This document shows positions 50,418 through 53,403 of a stretch of DNA of 53,403 nt, piece after piece. Position 1 is the stretch's first letter, and the number at the start of each line of letters is the position of its first letter. The notes beneath the pieces are model-generated. The model was not told the origin of the DNA, did no database searches, and worked only from the letters and a program-made list of their open reading frames with translations. This DNA is from an uncultured Oscillospiraceae bacterium (GTDB taxonomy: Bacteria; Bacillota; Clostridia; Oscillospirales; Oscillospiraceae), in contig CALXFQ010000003.1 in assembly GCA_944387625.1 (NCBI GenBank), forward strand, positions 1 to 53,403, read 5' to 3'. Position numbers and translations under genes: made by a program.

Positions 50418-52025
50418 ATGTATCAGGACCCCAATATCCAGGCCTCTGCCGAGCTGGTAGCGGCCGCCCGCGCCCATAACATCACATTAGATCCGCCCCG
50501 GATGACGGCGGAGGAAAAGGAACAGCTCCTGCGGACCTATCACCCGGACTACCGGGAGGACCAGTTCGAGCTGCTCCAGGTCGGCCCCAACAAAGGGGAG
50601 AAGGTCCCCAAAGAGCTGGCCGCCCTGCTCCAGGGCCGGTCCCGGATCGACCCGGACAAGCTCGATCTGGATGAACCTGCGTATGATGTGGATGTACTGG
50701 TGATCGGCGGCGGCGGCGCGGGCACCTCCGCGGCGATCGAGGCCCACCAGGCCGGCGCCAACGTGATGGTGGTGACCAAGCTGCGCATGGGCGACGCCAA
50801 CACCATGATGGCCGAGGGCGGCATCCAGGCCGCCGACAAGCCCAACGACTCCCCTGCCCAGCACTATCTGGACGCCTACGGCGGCGGCCACTTTGCCGCC
50901 CAGAAAGACCTGCTGGCAAAGCTGGTCACCGAGGCCCCGGAGGCGATCCGCTGGCTCAGCGACTTGGGGGTGGAATTTGACAAAGCCCCCGACGGCACCA
51001 TGATCACCACCCACGGCGGCGGTACCTCCCGGAAGCGGATGCACGCCGCCAAGGACTACTCCGGCGCGGAGATCATGCGGACCCTCCGGGACGAGGCCCT
51101 GAACCGGCAGATCCCGGTGGTGGACTTCACCGCCGCCATCGAGCTGATCCTGGACGATCAGGGCCGGTGCGCCGGCGCGGTGCTGATGAACATGGAGACC
51201 CGGGAGCTGAAGATCGCCCGGGCCAAGACCGTGATCCTGGCCACCGGCGGTGCCGGGCGGCTCCACTACCAGGGCTTCCCCACCTCCAACCACTACGGCG
51301 CCACCGCCGACGGCCTGGTGCTGGGCTACCGGGCAGGGGCCAAACTGCTCTACCCCGACACCTTGCAGTACCATCCCACCGGCGCCGCCTTCCCCGCCCA
51401 GATCTTCGGCGCGCTGGTCACGGAGAAGGTCCGTTCCGTAGGAGCCATGCTGATCAACGCCAAAGGCGAGGCGTTCATGAACCCCCTGGAGACCCGGGAC
51501 GTGTCCGCCGCTTCGATCATCCGGGAGTGCTCCGACCGGGGCAACGGCGTCAAGACCCCGGCAGGCTGGGCGGTATGGCTGGACACGCCTATGATCGAGC
51601 TGAAGCATGGGGCAGGCACCATCGAGAAGCGGATCCCTGCCATGATGCGGATGTTCGGCAAGTACGGCATCGACATCCGCAAGGAGCCGATCCTGATCTA
51701 CCCCACCCTCCACTACCAAAACGGCGGCCTGAAGATCTCCGTGGACGGCCAGACCGGGGTGGAGAACCTGTTCGTGGCCGGTGAGGCGGTAGGCGGCATC
51801 CACGGCCGGAACCGGCTCATGGGCAACAGCCTGCTGGACATCATCGTCTTCGGCCGCAGTGCCGGACAGCACGCCGCCGCCAAGGCCCAGTCCGTCACCG
51901 TGGGCAAGCTGACCCTTTCCCATGTAGCGCGGTTCCACCAGGCGCTGGAAGAGGCCGGGGTAGACACCGGCAAGATCTCCCCCAAGCTGCTGCCCACCTA
52001 CAATTCCCTGGGCAAGGATTTTTGA
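50418..52025 (+). CDS. Fumarate reductase flavoprotein subunit (FrdA-like), non-covalent FAD
   Basis: The 535-residue protein has an FAD-binding VLVIGGGGAGTSAAIEA motif after an unusual N-terminal extension of about 90 residues. Fumarate-binding blocks are present: MAEGGIQAA, THGGGTSRKR, LQYHPTGAAFP, ETRDVSAASI and GIHGRNRLMGNSL. Where membrane FrdA/SdhA carry the His that binds FAD covalently, the sequence reads DANTMMAEGG, so FAD is probably not covalent. No membrane anchor gene follows, so the enzyme should be cytoplasmic. AAGGAGGCGGAACAA precedes the start. Succinate oxidation is possible, but the context favours reduction. Confidence 0.88.
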   Translation: MYQDPNIQASAELVAAARAHNITLDPPRMTAEEKEQLLRTYHPDYREDQFELLQVGPNKGEKVPKELAALLQGRSRIDPDKLDLDEPAYDVDVLVIGGGGAGTSAAIEAHQAGANVMVVTKLRMGDANTMMAEGGIQAADKPNDSPAQHYLDAYGGGHFAAQKDLLAKLVTEAPEAIRWLSDLGVEFDKAPDGTMITTHGGGTSRKRMHAAKDYSGAEIMRTLRDEALNRQIPVVDFTAAIELILDDQGRCAGAVLMNMETRELKIARAKTVILATGGAGRLHYQGFPTSNHYGATADGLVLGYRAGAKLLYPDTLQYHPTGAAFPAQIFGALVTEKVRSVGAMLINAKGEAFMNPLETRDVSAASIIRECSDRGNGVKTPAGWAVWLDTPMIELKHGAGTIEKRIPAMMRMFGKYGIDIRKEPILIYPTLHYQNGGLKISVDGQTGVENLFVAGEAVGGIHGRNRLMGNSLLDIIVFGRSAGQHAAAKAQSVTVGKLTLSHVARFHQALEEAGVDTGKISPKLLPTYNSLGKDF

Positions 52026-52049
52026 CCGGCCATCCGCCAGGAGGGACCC

Positions 52050-52808
52050 ATGTATCATAAACACCGGGCCAAGCAGGCCTCCGACTCCCTGATCGTCGGG
52101 TGTATGCTCAGCATCTCCGGCGGCTTGCAGGACGCCTATACCTACAACGTCCGGGAGCAGGTATACGCCAACGCCCAGACCGGCAACATCGTACTGCTGG
52201 CGCAAAATCTGGCCACCGGCCAGTTCGGACGGTCCCTGCGCTACCTTCTGCCAGTGCTGGCCTTCGCCGCCGGGATCTTGCTGGCGGAGATGATCCACAA
52301 CCATTTTCGCGCCAAGGAGATCACCACCCACTGGCGGCACGCGGTACTGCTGGCGGAGACCGGGGTACTGGCCCTGGTGGCCTGTATCCCCCAGGAGTTC
52401 AACTGGCTGGCCAACGTGCTGGTGAGCCTGGTGTGCGCCATGCAGGTCCAGTCCTTCCGGCGGCTGGAGGGGAACGCCTACGCCACCACCATGTGCATCG
52501 GCAACCTGCGCAGCTGCATGGAGAGCCTGTACTACTGGCGTCATAACAAGGACAAGGAGCGGCGGCACAAGGCCCTGATCTACAGCGTGGTGATCGTGTT
52601 CTTCATGATCGGTGCCGGACTGGGCGGCGCCCTCTCCCCTAAGTGGGGGGAGGCCACGATCTTGCTGTGCTGCCCCTTCCTGCTGATCGCGGCAGCGCTG
52701 ATGCTCCGGATCCGAAACCGGCATCTGCGGTTCATCTCCCTGATCTCCGGCGCGGTGGAGGACGAAGCCCTCACCCAGTCCGCCCCGGAAGAAGAGGCCC
52801 GCCCCTGA
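52050..52808 (+). CDS. YoaK/DUF1275 family membrane protein
   Basis: The 252-residue protein has about six membrane helices and the family phrases SISGGLQDAYTY, ANAQTGNIVLLAQ and MQVQSFRRLEGNAYATTMCIGN. The function of DUF1275 proteins is unknown. GCCAGGAGGGACCC precedes the start, 24 bases after the fumarate reductase gene, so it may be co-transcribed. It is not a succinate dehydrogenase anchor: no haem-binding His pattern is present. Confidence 0.9.
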   Translation: MYHKHRAKQASDSLIVGCMLSISGGLQDAYTYNVREQVYANAQTGNIVLLAQNLATGQFGRSLRYLLPVLAFAAGILLAEMIHNHFRAKEITTHWRHAVLLAETGVLALVACIPQEFNWLANVLVSLVCAMQVQSFRRLEGNAYATTMCIGNLRSCMESLYYWRHNKDKERRHKALIYSVVIVFFMIGAGLGGALSPKWGEATILLCCPFLLIAAALMLRIRNRHLRFISLISGAVEDEALTQSAPEEEARP

Positions 52809-52820
52809 TATCCATTCCCC

Positions 52821-52849
52821 CCTGCCCACGGCTTATCGCCGTGGGCAGG
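52821..52849 (+). terminator. Hairpin after the YoaK-like gene
   Basis: CCTGCCCACGGC, TTATC loop, GCCGTGGGCAGG: twelve perfect pairs twelve bases after the stop codon, without a T-run. It is the likely end of the long plus-strand operon. Confidence 0.6.
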
Positions 52850-53014
52850 AGCTTCGACCGCTTGTCCGTGACGGAAGAGCGTCCCATCCATTTGCCCCTT
52901 ATTGCCCGATCCCGTTGGCGTATCGTATGCTGATGTTAGGGGCGCGGCGATGATGGTTTGTGATCGCGTTCCGCTCTTCATTATCGTGCCGGAGAGAGAT
53001 CTCCGGCACGGTCT
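52850..53014. other. Intergenic tract ending in a hairpin
   Basis: No gene is credible here. The tract ends with CGTGCCGGAGA, GAGA, TCTCCGGCACG (52985-53010), eleven perfect pairs, directly before the composite repeat, as at the copy 1 site. Confidence 0.6.
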
Positions 53015-53310
53015 CAGACTGTTGAGAAACCATTCGGTGCATTTTGTGCTAAGCCCCGGCATTTTTGCCCACCCACTTGCCTCTCCCTATGGGGGCTGAG
53101 CGAAGCGAAGTCGCGGTAGTGAATGACGGTCCGGTGGACCGTCAGAGCCGCGACCGGGGCGCGCCGCAGCGCGCTGGCAGGCCGAACGGCCTGACGGAGA
53201 GGGTGCTCACGTTTTTCTTTTGCATAGCGTTCCTAAATGCGGAAAGCGGCCACCCTCTCAGTCACGGCCCCTCCGGGTCCGTGCCAGCTCTCCCAAAGGG
53301 TGAGCCAAGG
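53015..53310. repeat. Composite palindromic repeat, copy 2 (MITE-like)
   Basis: This copy begins CAGACTGT after a hairpin and runs nearly identically to copy 1 from CCCACTTGCCTC (53072) through GGGGGCTGAGCGAAGCGAAG, a palindromic ACGGTCC/GGACCGT core and GACGGAGAGGGTG. It ends with the inverted CTCTCAGTCACGG...GAGCCAAG. It lacks the second internal unit of copy 1. Confidence 0.85.
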
Positions 53311-53359
53311 GCGCACTGCGTGCGCCGGCACACTTTTCGATGCCGCCCTTTTATGACGA

Positions 53360-53386
53360 TGGGGCCAGGCTTCTTGCCTGGCCCCA
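53360..53386. terminator. Hairpin near the right edge
   Basis: TGGGGCCAGGC, TTCTT, GCCTGGCCCCA: eleven perfect pairs. It is probably a terminator for a gene beyond the window, on either strand; the T-tails are weak. Confidence 0.5.
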
Positions 53387-53403
53387 CATTTATGATCGGA
53401 CCC

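Noticed and set aside
52050-52808. Membrane anchor subunit of the fumarate reductase
   Set aside because: The sequence matches DUF1275/YoaK motifs and lacks the haem- and quinone-binding pattern of FrdC/SdhC.
50487-52829. A 780-codon minus-strand open frame over frdA and the YoaK-like gene
   Set aside because: It spans two well-recognised genes on the other strand and is rich in Gly/Gln/His/Val, typical of GC-driven antisense frames.

Overview
The window is a GC-rich stretch (most genes look to be around 60-65% GC) from an anaerobic, Gram-positive-type member of the Clostridia, most plausibly a gut Oscillospirales. The reasons are strong AGGAGG ribosome binding sites, SigA-type promoters, a T-box, a ThiT/ECF vitamin uptake system, a SpoIIE-type sporulation phosphatase, a class B sortase, a group-B-like [FeFe] hydrogenase and a large Hdr/Flx electron-transfer operon. 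The taxon is inferred from gene content; no rRNA or tRNA gene was seen.

Layout. 1-1.8 kb: TPP-riboswitch-controlled thiT and a small export protein/HIT operon. 1.85-4.8 kb: a secreted-protein pair and a low-GC tract with a possible non-coding RNA or dead gene. 4.8-13.4 kb: mnmG/trmB, [FeFe] hydrogenase, serA, a lipoprotein sortase, and trpB2 under a tryptophan-type T-box. 13.4-21.8 kb: an ABC exporter and a polysaccharide-control operon (PHP phosphatase, CapD-like enzyme, Ig-like protein, two copolymerase/tyrosine kinases) with no glycosyltransferases. 22-29 kb: a small membrane protein with a G10 tract, a cluster of perfect hairpins, an aminotransferase, an exonuclease/CYTH pair, SpoIIE, an ECF S component and a methyltransferase.

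29-40.5 kb, all on the minus strand: one promoter drives a 1264-residue fibro-slime surface protein, then an 86-residue candidate RiPP precursor, an HPr-kinase-like protein, a radical SAM/SPASM enzyme and a 1558-residue secreted GH2 protein. A terminator follows, and then a separately promoted PqqD-like recognition protein. This looks like an unusual RiPP cassette embedded in a surface-protein operon.

40.9-52 kb, all on the plus strand: malate dehydrogenase (LDH-like fold but Arg at the specificity position), fumarase, HdrBCA, FlxDCBA and a soluble FrdBA pair in one tightly packed, often overlapping operon. Read together these encode oxaloacetate to malate to fumarate to succinate, with the last step plausibly driven by NADH through a flavin-based bifurcating Hdr-Flx complex that would also reduce ferredoxin. 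This is the strongest candidate for an undescribed system here. The window ends with a YoaK-family membrane protein and the second copy of a composite palindromic repeat also found at 9.1-9.5 kb.
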